From positions 81,638-125,775 of the forward strand of contig QEVF01000009.1 of NCBI GenBank assembly GCA_003576915.1: a DNA stretch of 44,138 bases, given 5' to 3'. Under the pieces are notes generated by a model. The model was not told the DNA's origin and ran no database searches. It saw only the letters and a list, made by a program, of their open reading frames with translations. This document shows positions 7,868 to 15,244 of the stretch, piece by piece. Numbering within the stretch: the first letter of the stretch is position 1; each line of letters opens with the position of its first letter. A program made the position numbers and the translations under genes. This DNA is from Planctomycetota bacterium (GTDB lineage: Bacteria > Planctomycetota > UBA8742 > UBA2392).

Positions 7868-8470
7868 TTACCGGCCTCGCCACTTCCAGTCTCTCAAGCC
7901 CGCCTTCTCAGGGTTGTGCCAGACATACCTCACGCAATGCTGTAGGTCTTGGTCGTCCCTGACAAAGTGATCAAATGACTCCGGCTGCCACAACGCGCCG
8001 GATCGCCCCAACAGCTTGTTGATTTTCTTCGCGGTGAATGACTTCCAACTGTGCAGGATGGCCGACAGGGATTCCCCGGCTGCAGGCTGAACGACGACAT
8101 GTACGTGATTCGGCACCACACACCACGCCCATAGGCGATAACGCTTCCCGTCGAAGTGCTGCAAGGCTGTGGCGACTATCTCCGCGCAAGCATCCTGGCA
8201 TAGGAGGCAGGCTCCTTGCCCGGCATCCAGCAAATCCTGATACTTCTCAGACATCAAGCGCAGGAGGCGGCGCTGTTCTTCCCCGGAAAGCGGAGCGTAT
8301 TGGCAATCGCCTTTGCGCTGAAGCAGTCTCGCCTCCCGTCGCAGCTTCTCCACGGCGGCCTCGGGCAATGAGTCGGCAAGACGAAAGGTAACCGCGTAGA
8401 CGGCACCCTCACGAGTCCAGTGTGGGAGGTTGGCACCCCGACGCTTGTAAATCACCCCGTCGTCACTCAT
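7868..8470 (-). CDS. REP-associated tyrosine transposase (RAYT, Y1 transposase family)
   Basis: A 200-aa single-domain HUH endonuclease of the IS200/IS605-related Y1 family that cuts and joins single-stranded REP hairpins. The HUH motif is intact (VVPNHVHVVVQP, His122 and His124). A C-terminal block RYVWHNPEKAGL carries Tyr182, the likely nucleophile; a conserved FDHFVRDDQD segment precedes it. The length is usual for the family. I use the ATG at 8470; the frame also reaches a TTG at 8488. The gene is flanked by REP-like hairpins on both sides (7762-7835 and 8509-8660), which supports a domesticated single-copy transposase rather than an IS with terminal repeats. Confidence 0.9.
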   Translation of the reverse strand: MSDDGVIYKRRGANLPHWTREGAVYAVTFRLADSLPEAAVEKLRREARLLQRKGDCQYAPLSGEEQRRLLRLMSEKYQDLLDAGQGACLLCQDACAEIVATALQHFDGKRYRLWAWCVVPNHVHVVVQPAAGESLSAILHSWKSFTAKKINKLLGRSGALWQPESFDHFVRDDQDLQHCVRYVWHNPEKAGLRDWKWRGR

Positions 8471-8508
8471 GGCGGTGATACTACCCAAGCGAAGATTGGT
8501 TTGCGAAG

Positions 8509-8570
8509 TGGGTGAGCCATCGGCAGGCCGCGGACCGGCGCGACACGGATGCCACGCGCCGATGCCACAG
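8509..8570. repeat. REP-related repeat fragment upstream of the RAYT gene
   Basis: It contains CCATCGGCAGGCCGCGG and two copies of GATGCCAC (8548-8555 and 8561-8568), the same core as the neighbouring REP hairpins. No perfect stem is left, so it is probably a decayed copy. Confidence 0.5.
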
Positions 8571-8581
8571 CCCGGGACTCA

Positions 8582-8660
8582 TGACCCGTGGCATCTGCCT
8601 CCGGCCGATGGAAGGTGTGCACGGGCGCAACGCATCGGCGGGACGCCGATGCCACGCGAC
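8582..8660. repeat. REP/BIME-type repeat on the 5' side of the RAYT gene
   Basis: Two hairpins lie in tandem: CATCTGCC/GGCCGATG (8592-8610, one mismatch) and a perfect 9-bp stem GCATCGGCG (8632-8640), GGA loop, CGCCGATGC (8644-8652). GTGGCAT and ATGCCAC sequences border the unit. It is the better preserved partner of 7762-7835. Confidence 0.75.
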
Positions 8661-8694
8661 GTTGCTACGCGCCCTTGAAGGCCAACTCTTCGCG

Positions 8695-9543
8695 CTACAG
8701 CCAGCGCTTGAGGAACTCGCGGGCGCGTTGGGCCACCTCAACAGCCCGGTGCTCAAACGTGTACAGCTCCACGGTGATCCAGCCGTTGTCGTAGCCCGCG
8801 CCGCTCAGCGCCCTGAAGAACGCATCGAAGTCAATGGCGCCGTCGCCCGGCACGAGGTGAAAGTGCACCCGGTCTGAGGAGATGTCTTCGATCTGGATGT
8901 GGTGAATGCGACCCGCAAAGCGCCTGGCGTTGACGGCCGGATCTTCGCCCACGCAATAGAAGTGGCCCACGTCAAAGTTCAGGCCCAGCCACTTCTCGGC
9001 GACCTTGTCGCCCTTGAAGCGCTGCATGAATTCGTCGTACTCGCCGGCTTTCTCAATCAGCAGGCCGGGCTCGGGCTCGATGCACAGGCGCACGCCCGCC
9101 TTCTCGGCGTCGGGCAGCACGCTGCGCAGGCCTTCCTCAAACCAGTCCGCCGCCTGCTTGCGCGTGACGCCGGGATCGATGGGCCCGCCGGGCTCCGTGG
9201 ATATCGTCGGCGCTCCCAGCTTCGCCGCCAGGTGCAGGCACTGGCGCGTGTGCTCAATGCGCAACTCGCGACGCTCTGCTTCCTTCTCGCACCAGCTCGG
9301 GCGGTGGCAGCCTTCGATGCCATAGAGCATGAAGGCGTTGCAGTTGCTGACTTCGAGGCCGCGCTTTTTCAACTTGGCGCGCCAGCGCTGGATGTCTTCT
9401 TCTTTAACCTGCGGCGGAAAGGCGTGGGGCGGGTCGAGCAGAATCTCAATGCCCTGATAGCCGGCGTCGGCCACGAGGTCGATGGCCTCGTCGAGGCTGT
9501 AGCGCTTCATGGCATTGGAGGCAAAGGCGAGTTTGAAGGGCAT
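8695..9543 (-). CDS. Sugar phosphate isomerase/epimerase-family TIM-barrel protein
   Basis: A 282-aa xylose-isomerase-like TIM-barrel protein (AP_endonuc_2 superfamily). The ATG at 9543 gives the usual family start (MPFKLAFASNAMKRYSLDEA); the frame extends upstream without a domain. Metal-site residues appear in the expected strand order: CIEPEPG, the FDVGHFYCVGED aspartate and histidine, HIQIEDI followed by HFHLVPGDGAIDF, and ITVELY near the C-terminus. This order fits isomerases and epimerases of small sugars or hydroxypyruvate. The substrate cannot be told. It is divergent from the nucleotide-sugar epimerase, with about 108 bp between. Confidence 0.85.
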   Translation of the reverse strand: MPFKLAFASNAMKRYSLDEAIDLVADAGYQGIEILLDPPHAFPPQVKEEDIQRWRAKLKKRGLEVSNCNAFMLYGIEGCHRPSWCEKEAERRELRIEHTRQCLHLAAKLGAPTISTEPGGPIDPGVTRKQAADWFEEGLRSVLPDAEKAGVRLCIEPEPGLLIEKAGEYDEFMQRFKGDKVAEKWLGLNFDVGHFYCVGEDPAVNARRFAGRIHHIQIEDISSDRVHFHLVPGDGAIDFDAFFRALSGAGYDNGWITVELYTFEHRAVEVAQRAREFLKRWL

Positions 9544-9615
9544 GGTCGAATTGTGATGCACGGGGGCCCGAAGCGCAAGCGAGGGACGCCAGAAGGCAGA
9601 CCCTCCAGCCCTCGC

Positions 9616-9645
9616 TTGCGCAAAAGGCGCTGCTTCCGCTATTGT
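9616..9645 (+). promoter_or_regulatory. Promoter of the glycan cluster, leaderless geometry
   Basis: -35 TTGCGC (9616-9621), 18-nt spacer, -10 TATTGT (9640-9645). The ATG at 9652 follows after 6 nt, so the mRNA should start at or next to the codon. Confidence 0.5.
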
Positions 9646-9651
9646 CGCGCC

Positions 9652-10611
9652 ATGCGCATTCTCGTGACGGGCTCGGCCGGTTTTGTCGGCTCCAACGTGG
9701 CGCGGGCCCTGCTGGCACGCTTTCACGAAGTGGTCGGCTTTGACGACTTCAACGACTTCTACCCCCCCGCCATCAAGCGGGCCAACGCCGCCGCCCTCGC
9801 CGCCAACCCCAAATTCACCCAGCTCGAGGGCGACCTGCGCCGGGCCGCCGATGTCGAGGCGGCCTTCGGCGACAAGGGCTTTGACCTCGTCTGCCACCTC
9901 GCCGCCCGCGCCGGCGTGCGCCCCAGCCTCGAAGACCCCGCCCTGTATGTCGATGTCAACGTCAAGGGCACCGTTCACGTCCTCGAGGCCATGCGCAAGC
10001 GCGGCAACCGCAAGCTGGTGTTCGCCTCCAGCAGCAGTGTCTACGGCGGCAACACCTGGGTGCCGTTTTCCGAGAAGGACCCCGTCGAGAACCCCTGGTC
10101 TCCCTATGCCGCCAGCAAGCGCGCGGCCGAGCTGATGCTCAACGTTTATCATCATCTCCACAACATCGATTGTTTCGCCCTGCGCTTCTTCACGGTGTAC
10201 GGGCCGGGCCAGCGCCCGGACCTCGCCGTGTCCAAGTTCGTTGACCTCATCGAGCGAGGCGAAGAAGTGCCCTTCTTCGGAGACGGCAGCAGCGGCCGCG
10301 ACTACACCTACATTGACGACATCGTGGCCGGGGTGCTGGCGGCCGTGGACAGGGTCAAGGGCTGCGAGATCATCAACCTCGGCGGCGAACGCCCCATCAC
10401 GCTCAAGGAGATGGTCGCCGTCATTGAGGGCGCCGTGGGCAAGTCCGCGAAGCTCAAAAAGCTGCCGCCGCAGCCGGGGGACGTGCCCATCACCTACGCC
10501 GACCTGGCCAAGGCACGCCGCCTGCTGGATTACACGCCCAAGGTCAGTTTTGCCGATGGCGTGCGCCGCTACGTGGCCTGGTACCGCGAACAGAAGAAGG
10601 CCAAAGCATGA
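9652..10611 (+). CDS. NAD-dependent nucleotide-sugar epimerase (UDP-glucuronate 4-epimerase type)
   Basis: A 319-aa extended short-chain dehydrogenase/reductase. The NAD-binding GSAGFVG motif is at 7-13, the catalytic Ser in SSSSVYGG at about 126-133, and the YxxxK pair is Tyr152/Lys156 (SPYAASKRAAE). The PSLEDPALYVDVNVKGT block and RFFTVYGPGQRPDLA are characteristic of UDP-glucuronate 4-epimerases, though UDP-glucose/GlcNAc epimerases are close relatives. The product would feed glycan or polysaccharide synthesis. It overlaps the next gene by ATGA and heads a cluster that also encodes a GT9-GT2 glycosyltransferase. Confidence 0.9.
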   Translation: MRILVTGSAGFVGSNVARALLARFHEVVGFDDFNDFYPPAIKRANAAALAANPKFTQLEGDLRRAADVEAAFGDKGFDLVCHLAARAGVRPSLEDPALYVDVNVKGTVHVLEAMRKRGNRKLVFASSSSVYGGNTWVPFSEKDPVENPWSPYAASKRAAELMLNVYHHLHNIDCFALRFFTVYGPGQRPDLAVSKFVDLIERGEEVPFFGDGSSGRDYTYIDDIVAGVLAAVDRVKGCEIINLGGERPITLKEMVAVIEGAVGKSAKLKKLPPQPGDVPITYADLAKARRLLDYTPKVSFADGVRRYVAWYREQKKAKA

Positions 10612-11876
10612 GGAACTTCCGCACGCTCTGGTTTCTTCCCCTGCTGCTGCTTCTGGCCTTCCAGCACCTGCCCCTGGCGCAGCCGGCGGCGGGCAAGCTG
10701 CGCAGCACGGAAACGGAGCACTACCTGTTCCAGTCCGACTGCGAGCCCGCCGTCCATGATGAATACGCCCGCGTGATCGAGGCCGCCTGGCAACCCATGA
10801 AGGAATTCTTTGGCGCCGAGCCCAGGCTCAAGAAAGGCGAGCGCCTCAAGGTCTACTTCTTTGAAAAGGAGCCCGACTGGGCCGAACAGATCCGCAAGGA
10901 TGGCGCCGCGGTGCCTTCCGGCGCGGGCGGCTACTACTGGCCCACCAGCAGGTCCGTCTACCTGTGGCGCCAGCCCACGGTCTACTACTCGCGGCAACTG
11001 CTGATTCACGAGGTCATCCATCAGTTCCACTTCCTGGCCCGCTGCAACAACACGGGCCCCAAGGACACCTGGTACACCGAGGGCATCGCCGAGTATCTTT
11101 CGCGCCATATGTGGGACGGCCAGACACTGACCCTGGGCGCCCTGCCCCTGATCTCGCAGGAGAACTACGCCGAGCAGGCCCTGCAGATTTTCGGCGAGAA
11201 GGACTACGACTTCAAAGCCTTCGTGTTCTCCGAGCGCCAGTCCGCGCGGCCCGAACAGTGGGCCTTCGTGCGCTACCTGCATCACGCCGAGAAGGGCGCC
11301 ATCAAGAAGAAGTGGGAGCAGATTGCGCGGCGCCTCGACCAGGGCGAGTCCTCGCGCAACATCTTCAAATCAGTCTTCGGCGACCCCAAGGCTCTGGGCA
11401 CCAAAGTTCACGAGTGGCTCAAGACCGAGCAGGAGCCCTTCAAGCCCGTGTTCCTTGAGTGGGAGGGCGTGGCGCCGGGCGTGCTCAAAGGCTGGTCCGG
11501 CGTTACCACGCTGTGCCGCACCAGCGGCGACGCTGCCTCGCTCTCGGCCTCGCTGCAGGTCCCGCCGGGAGACTGGATCGGCGGCCTGCTGCTGCATTTT
11601 GAGAGCACCTCCGATTACACCGTCGCGCTGGTCAAGAGCAGCGGCACTGTCAGCATCAACCGCCGCGTCCAGGAAAGCTGGAAGGTCCTGCACAGCGCGG
11701 CGGCCCCGGCGCGCCAGAGCCCCGACCGCCTCAGCCTCAAGGCCGAGCGCGGCTTGGGGGGCGTGACCTTCACGGTAGATGGCGTCAGCTTCGGTCCCTT
11801 TGATCTGCCGGGGCGCAAGCTGGGCCTTTGCCTCGAGAACTGCAACCTGACGTTTTCAGACGTCACCTGGAAGTAG
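10608..11876 (+). CDS. Secreted HExxH metalloprotease-like protein (gluzincin type)
   Basis: A 422-aa exported protein. A signal peptide spans about 1-25 (FLPLLLLLAFQHLPLAQPAA). The zinc site is HEVIH (His134, Glu135, His138), with a third ligand Glu158 in WYTEGIAEYLS; this spacing is that of gluzincins such as the DUF1570/peptidase MA-like families. The C-terminal half (about 285-422) is beta-rich (VTTLCRTSGDAASLSASLQV, GGVTFTVDGVSFGPFDLPG) and may be a carbohydrate-binding-like jelly roll. The ATG overlaps the epimerase stop (ATGA), indicating coupling. The substrate is unknown; cell-envelope protein processing is a plausible role. Confidence 0.85.
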   Translation: MRNFRTLWFLPLLLLLAFQHLPLAQPAAGKLRSTETEHYLFQSDCEPAVHDEYARVIEAAWQPMKEFFGAEPRLKKGERLKVYFFEKEPDWAEQIRKDGAAVPSGAGGYYWPTSRSVYLWRQPTVYYSRQLLIHEVIHQFHFLARCNNTGPKDTWYTEGIAEYLSRHMWDGQTLTLGALPLISQENYAEQALQIFGEKDYDFKAFVFSERQSARPEQWAFVRYLHHAEKGAIKKKWEQIARRLDQGESSRNIFKSVFGDPKALGTKVHEWLKTEQEPFKPVFLEWEGVAPGVLKGWSGVTTLCRTSGDAASLSASLQVPPGDWIGGLLLHFESTSDYTVALVKSSGTVSINRRVQESWKVLHSAAAPARQSPDRLSLKAERGLGGVTFTVDGVSFGPFDLPGRKLGLCLENCNLTFSDVTWK

Positions 11877-11885
11877 CCCGGCCGC

Positions 11886-13754
11886 ATGAGACTTCTCGTC
11901 GAGATCAGCCAGGGGCTGGGCAACTGCATCCAGGGGACGCCCCTGGTGCATGCCCTTTGGCTCATGGGCCACGAGATCGACCTCTTCGTCAACCGCGACC
12001 CCAAGGACGCCCTCGCGGCCGCGCCGCTGTGGCAGGGCTGGCCGCTGCTGGGCCGCGTGTTTACGCACCGCGAACAGTTCAAGGTCTCCGACTACGACTT
12101 CGGCCTGACCTGCTACGGGCGGCGGCTGATGCAGCGGCTGTTTCCGCCGGGGCAGGCCCTGTGCGTGATGCAGAGCGCCGTGCGCCGCCAGAGCGAAAGC
12201 GATGCCAACGTTGAACTGGCTCGCTTTCTGGGCTACTCCGGCGACACCCCCAGGAGTTTCATTGGGCGCAGCGAGCGTCGCTTCGAGCTTCCGCCCCGAA
12301 GCGTCACCATCCACGCCGGCTGCTCGCCGTGGGCCCTTGAGAAACGCTGGCCCCACTGGGCCGAATTCTGCTCGCGCCTGAAGTCCGAAGGCTTTCACGT
12401 CGTCATCGTGGGCACCGAAAGCGACCGCAGCGCCGAGCGCTGGGAAGACGCCTACGACTGCCGCTTCAACCTGCCCCTGCTTGATATCGCCGCGCTGCTG
12501 GACGAGGCCACGGCCCACTTCGGCAACGATTCCGGCGTGGGCCACCTGGCCGCGGCCCGCGGCTTGCCGGGCCTGGTGCTGTTTGGTCCCACGAACCCCG
12601 TGAAGAACGCGCCCAACTCGCGCGTGCTCAGGGCCCTGGCAGCGCCGCGCCTTCAAGGCGAAGAGCACGAGCAGGAGGCTGAAAGGCCCGTGCCCATCGC
12701 GCGCCTGACAGTCGAGGAGGTCTGGGCGGCGGCGCGCCCGGTGCTGGAAGACCCGCGCCGCGACCCCGAGCGCAACCTGCCGCCGCGTGTGGCGGATTCG
12801 CCGCCTGAGCGCTGGCAGCACTACGTCCGTATGACGCAGGCCCAGGGCGAAGCCGAGGGCGTCACGGAAGTCGCCAACCTGCCGCCGGGCTTCACACCCT
12901 CCGTCAGTGTGGTGATTCCGACCTACAACCGTAAAGAGGCCGCCCTGCGCGCCGTGAACTCCGTGCTGGCCCAGAGCGAGAAGAACGTCGAGGTGCTGCT
13001 CGTCGATGACGGCAGCACCGACGGCACGCCGCAGGCCTTCGCAAGCCCGCCCGAGCGGGTGCGCTTCCTCCGCAAGCCCAACGGCGGCGCGTCGAGTGCG
13101 CGCAATGTGGGGCTGCGCCGCGCCCAAGGGCAATGGATCGCCCTGCTCGACAGCGACGATGAATGGCTGCCCGGCAAGCTGGAGCGCCAGCTCGCCCTTG
13201 GCGGCGACGCCCGCGCCAGCCGCCACGTTCACGTCAACGTTGACGGCTCGCGCCAGGACAAGCCCGAAGACCTGCCCGGCCGCGACATCTTCGGCGACCT
13301 CTACTGGAAGCTCTCCCTCAAGACCAGCACCCTGATCTTCCGCCGCGAGCTGCTGGATAAGGCCGGCCTGTTCAACGAGCGCTTCCCCATCAGCAACGAC
13401 TGGGATTTCTTCCTGCGTCTGGCCCGCGCGGCACAGCGCTTTGAGGTCGCGCCCGAACCCCTGGCCGTGATCCATCGCAGCGACAACTCCATCTCGCGCG
13501 GCAACCGCTACCATGCGCTGGAGCACGCCTACACCCGCATCTGCACGCTCAACGCCCTGCTCTGGGGAAGCGAGCTGGTGTCGCCAAAGGCCATGATCCG
13601 CCGCGCCGGCGCCAAGCAGCTTGAACTTTCACGCGCCAAGCTGGCCGAAGGCGGGAAAAAGGCCAGGCACAAGGCCAAGGCCCACGCCCGCGATGCCATG
13701 CGCGCGGGCTTCTGGCTCCAGGGGGCCTTGCGCTATCTGCGCGCCCTGCTCTGA
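11886..13754 (+). CDS. GT9-GT2 fusion glycosyltransferase
   Basis: A 622-aa cytosolic protein joining two glycosyltransferases. Residues 1-260 are heptosyltransferase-like (GT9, GT-B fold): EISQGLGNCIQGTPLVHAL at the N-terminus, VTIHAGCSPWALEKRWP and the donor-site block HFGNDSGVGHLAAARGLPGL. Residues about 338-560 are a GT2 domain (GT-A fold): VSVVIPTYNRKEAALRAVNS, VEVLLVDDGSTDGTPQ, NGGASSARNVGLRRAQG and the metal-binding DSDDEW. The C-terminal 60 residues are basic and helical. It probably adds two successive sugars to an envelope glycan or lipopolysaccharide core. It lies 9 nt after the metalloprotease stop in the same transcription unit. Confidence 0.9.
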   Translation: MRLLVEISQGLGNCIQGTPLVHALWLMGHEIDLFVNRDPKDALAAAPLWQGWPLLGRVFTHREQFKVSDYDFGLTCYGRRLMQRLFPPGQALCVMQSAVRRQSESDANVELARFLGYSGDTPRSFIGRSERRFELPPRSVTIHAGCSPWALEKRWPHWAEFCSRLKSEGFHVVIVGTESDRSAERWEDAYDCRFNLPLLDIAALLDEATAHFGNDSGVGHLAAARGLPGLVLFGPTNPVKNAPNSRVLRALAAPRLQGEEHEQEAERPVPIARLTVEEVWAAARPVLEDPRRDPERNLPPRVADSPPERWQHYVRMTQAQGEAEGVTEVANLPPGFTPSVSVVIPTYNRKEAALRAVNSVLAQSEKNVEVLLVDDGSTDGTPQAFASPPERVRFLRKPNGGASSARNVGLRRAQGQWIALLDSDDEWLPGKLERQLALGGDARASRHVHVNVDGSRQDKPEDLPGRDIFGDLYWKLSLKTSTLIFRRELLDKAGLFNERFPISNDWDFFLRLARAAQRFEVAPEPLAVIHRSDNSISRGNRYHALEHAYTRICTLNALLWGSELVSPKAMIRRAGAKQLELSRAKLAEGGKKARHKAKAHARDAMRAGFWLQGALRYLRALL

Positions 13755-13780
13755 GCGCCGGCGCAATTCGGCAATCACGA

Positions 13781-13810
13781 TTCGACATTGCCTGACGCCG
13801 TTCCTACTAT
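13781..13810 (+). promoter_or_regulatory. Promoter supporting a leaderless GTG start at 13818
   Basis: -35 TTCGAC (13781-13786), 18-nt spacer, -10 TACTAT (13805-13810), then 7 nt to GTG. It supports 13818 over the TTG at 13788, which would lie inside the promoter. Confidence 0.45.
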
Positions 13811-13817
13811 CCCGCCT

Positions 13818-14558
13818 GTGGAAACCCAGCCCTCAACCTCGCCCGGGGCCGCCTTTGCTCAGGGGCCTGTCAAGGCTACGCGCGTGGCTGAAATCCCCGA
13901 CGGCAAGCGCCGGGAGAAGCGCCTCGAACGTCTGCGGCTTCAGGGCTTCTGGCCCGTCTACGGCGCGGCCTGCGCGCTCGCCTACACCGCGCCCCTGGCC
14001 GAGCCGCACGTCGCACTGATAGGCCTGCGTGTCTTTGGCCTGGCGCTGATGCTGCTGGGTCTCGCCATGCGGCTGTGGTCCTTCGGCTATCTGCTCAAAC
14101 GGGCCGAACTGGCCACCGCGGGCCCCTACGGCCGCACGCGCAACCCCCTCTACGTGGGAACCTGGCTGATAGGCTGCGGCCTCATGCTCAACGCCGCATG
14201 GCCCGCCAACCTCGGACTCCTGGCCCTCTACAACCTGCTCTTCTACTACATCTATCGGGCGCAGATCGGCATTGAAGAAGAGATGCTGCGCAGCATCTTC
14301 GGCGAAGTCTATGACGAATACTGCCGCAACGTGCCGCGCTTCTTCCCGCGCCTGAGCACCTGGAAAGTCGGCGATGTCAGCGAGTTCTCGCTCACCCGGG
14401 CGCTCAAGAACAAGATGCTGCAGCCCGTGGCGGGCCTGCTGGTGCTGTTGGCCCTGCAGGTGTTGAGCTGGGGCCTGCTGTGGCCCGTGCTGCGCGGCCA
14501 GTCGGCGGCCGCCGCCTGGGAGAGTCTGGTCCGGGGCGCCTGTGTGGGGCTGCCATGA
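13818..14558 (+). CDS. Isoprenylcysteine/phospholipid methyltransferase-like membrane protein
   Basis: About 246 aa, an integral membrane methyltransferase-like protein (ICMT/PEMT superfamily). After a basic N-terminal stretch there are helices at roughly 40-60, 70-90, 120-150 and 210-235. The family signature is clear: ATAGPYGRTRNPLYVGTWL followed by IGIEEEMLRSIFGEVYDEYC and VPRFFPR, which bind S-adenosylmethionine in relatives. The substrate may be a lipid or a modified cysteine. The start is uncertain (GTG 13818, or TTG 13788); I prefer GTG because of the adjoining promoter. The stop overlaps the HAD gene start (ATGA). Confidence 0.82.
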   Translation: METQPSTSPGAAFAQGPVKATRVAEIPDGKRREKRLERLRLQGFWPVYGAACALAYTAPLAEPHVALIGLRVFGLALMLLGLAMRLWSFGYLLKRAELATAGPYGRTRNPLYVGTWLIGCGLMLNAAWPANLGLLALYNLLFYYIYRAQIGIEEEMLRSIFGEVYDEYCRNVPRFFPRLSTWKVGDVSEFSLTRALKNKMLQPVAGLLVLLALQVLSWGLLWPVLRGQSAAAAWESLVRGACVGLP

Positions 14559-15244
14559 GGCCACCCCTCGCCGCGCCCCTTGAAGTCGCCTGCTTCGACA
14601 TGGACGGGACCCTGCTCAACAGCGGGGTGTTCGGCGTGCGGGCCATTACCTCGGCCTTTGAGTCCTTGATCGCCGCGGGCCGCCTGCCGGGGCTGAAGCA
14701 GCCCCCGCCGCCGGAACTGATCAAGGCCCAGATCGGCAAGCCGCCCTCCCAGTTCTATCGCGACCTTCTGCCCGCCGCCCTGCAGGAGCGCGCCCACGAA
14801 CTCCATGCCCAGACCACGCGCAACGAACTCGCGGCCCTGGCTGACGGCTCCGGCGGCCTCTTCGAGGGGACTCTCGACGTGCTTGACACCCTCAAGCAGC
14901 GCGGGCTGCGGCTCATGCTGGTCAGCAATTGCAGCCAGGCCTACCTCGACGGCGTCGTGGCTGCCTTCAAACTCACACGCTGGCTCGACTACGCCCGGTG
15001 CGTCGGCGACCACCCCGAGGCGGGCCGCAACAAAGTCAGCCTCGTCGGGGCAGGCCTGCGCCTGCTGAGTGTGCGTCAGGGCGTGATGGTAGGCGACCGC
15101 ATCCATGACGGCGAAGCCGCCCTGGCCAATGGCCTGAGCTTCATCGGCTGCACCTACGGATACGGCAGGAGCGACGAGTTCAAGGATGCCGCGGCACTGA
15201 TTGACGACATCCGCCAGTTGCCCGGCATCCTGTTCAGCGTGTAA
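14555..15244 (+). CDS. HAD-superfamily hydrolase (phosphoglycolate phosphatase-like)
   Basis: A 229-aa Mg-dependent phosphatase. HAD motif I is CFDMDGTLLNSG (about 13-24, nucleophile Asp and acid/base Asp), motif II is LMLVSNCS, the motif III lysine is probably in GRNKVSL, and motif IV is VMVGDRIHDGEAA. The helical cap lies between motifs I and II (about 30-95), making it a type C1 enzyme. The substrate is a small phosphorylated metabolite, not defined by sequence. The ATG overlaps the previous stop (ATGA), so it is coupled to the methyltransferase-like gene. Its 3' end overlaps the convergent BatA-like gene by 11 bp. Confidence 0.88.
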   Translation: MRPPLAAPLEVACFDMDGTLLNSGVFGVRAITSAFESLIAAGRLPGLKQPPPPELIKAQIGKPPSQFYRDLLPAALQERAHELHAQTTRNELAALADGSGGLFEGTLDVLDTLKQRGLRLMLVSNCSQAYLDGVVAAFKLTRWLDYARCVGDHPEAGRNKVSLVGAGLRLLSVRQGVMVGDRIHDGEAALANGLSFIGCTYGYGRSDEFKDAAALIDDIRQLPGILFSV

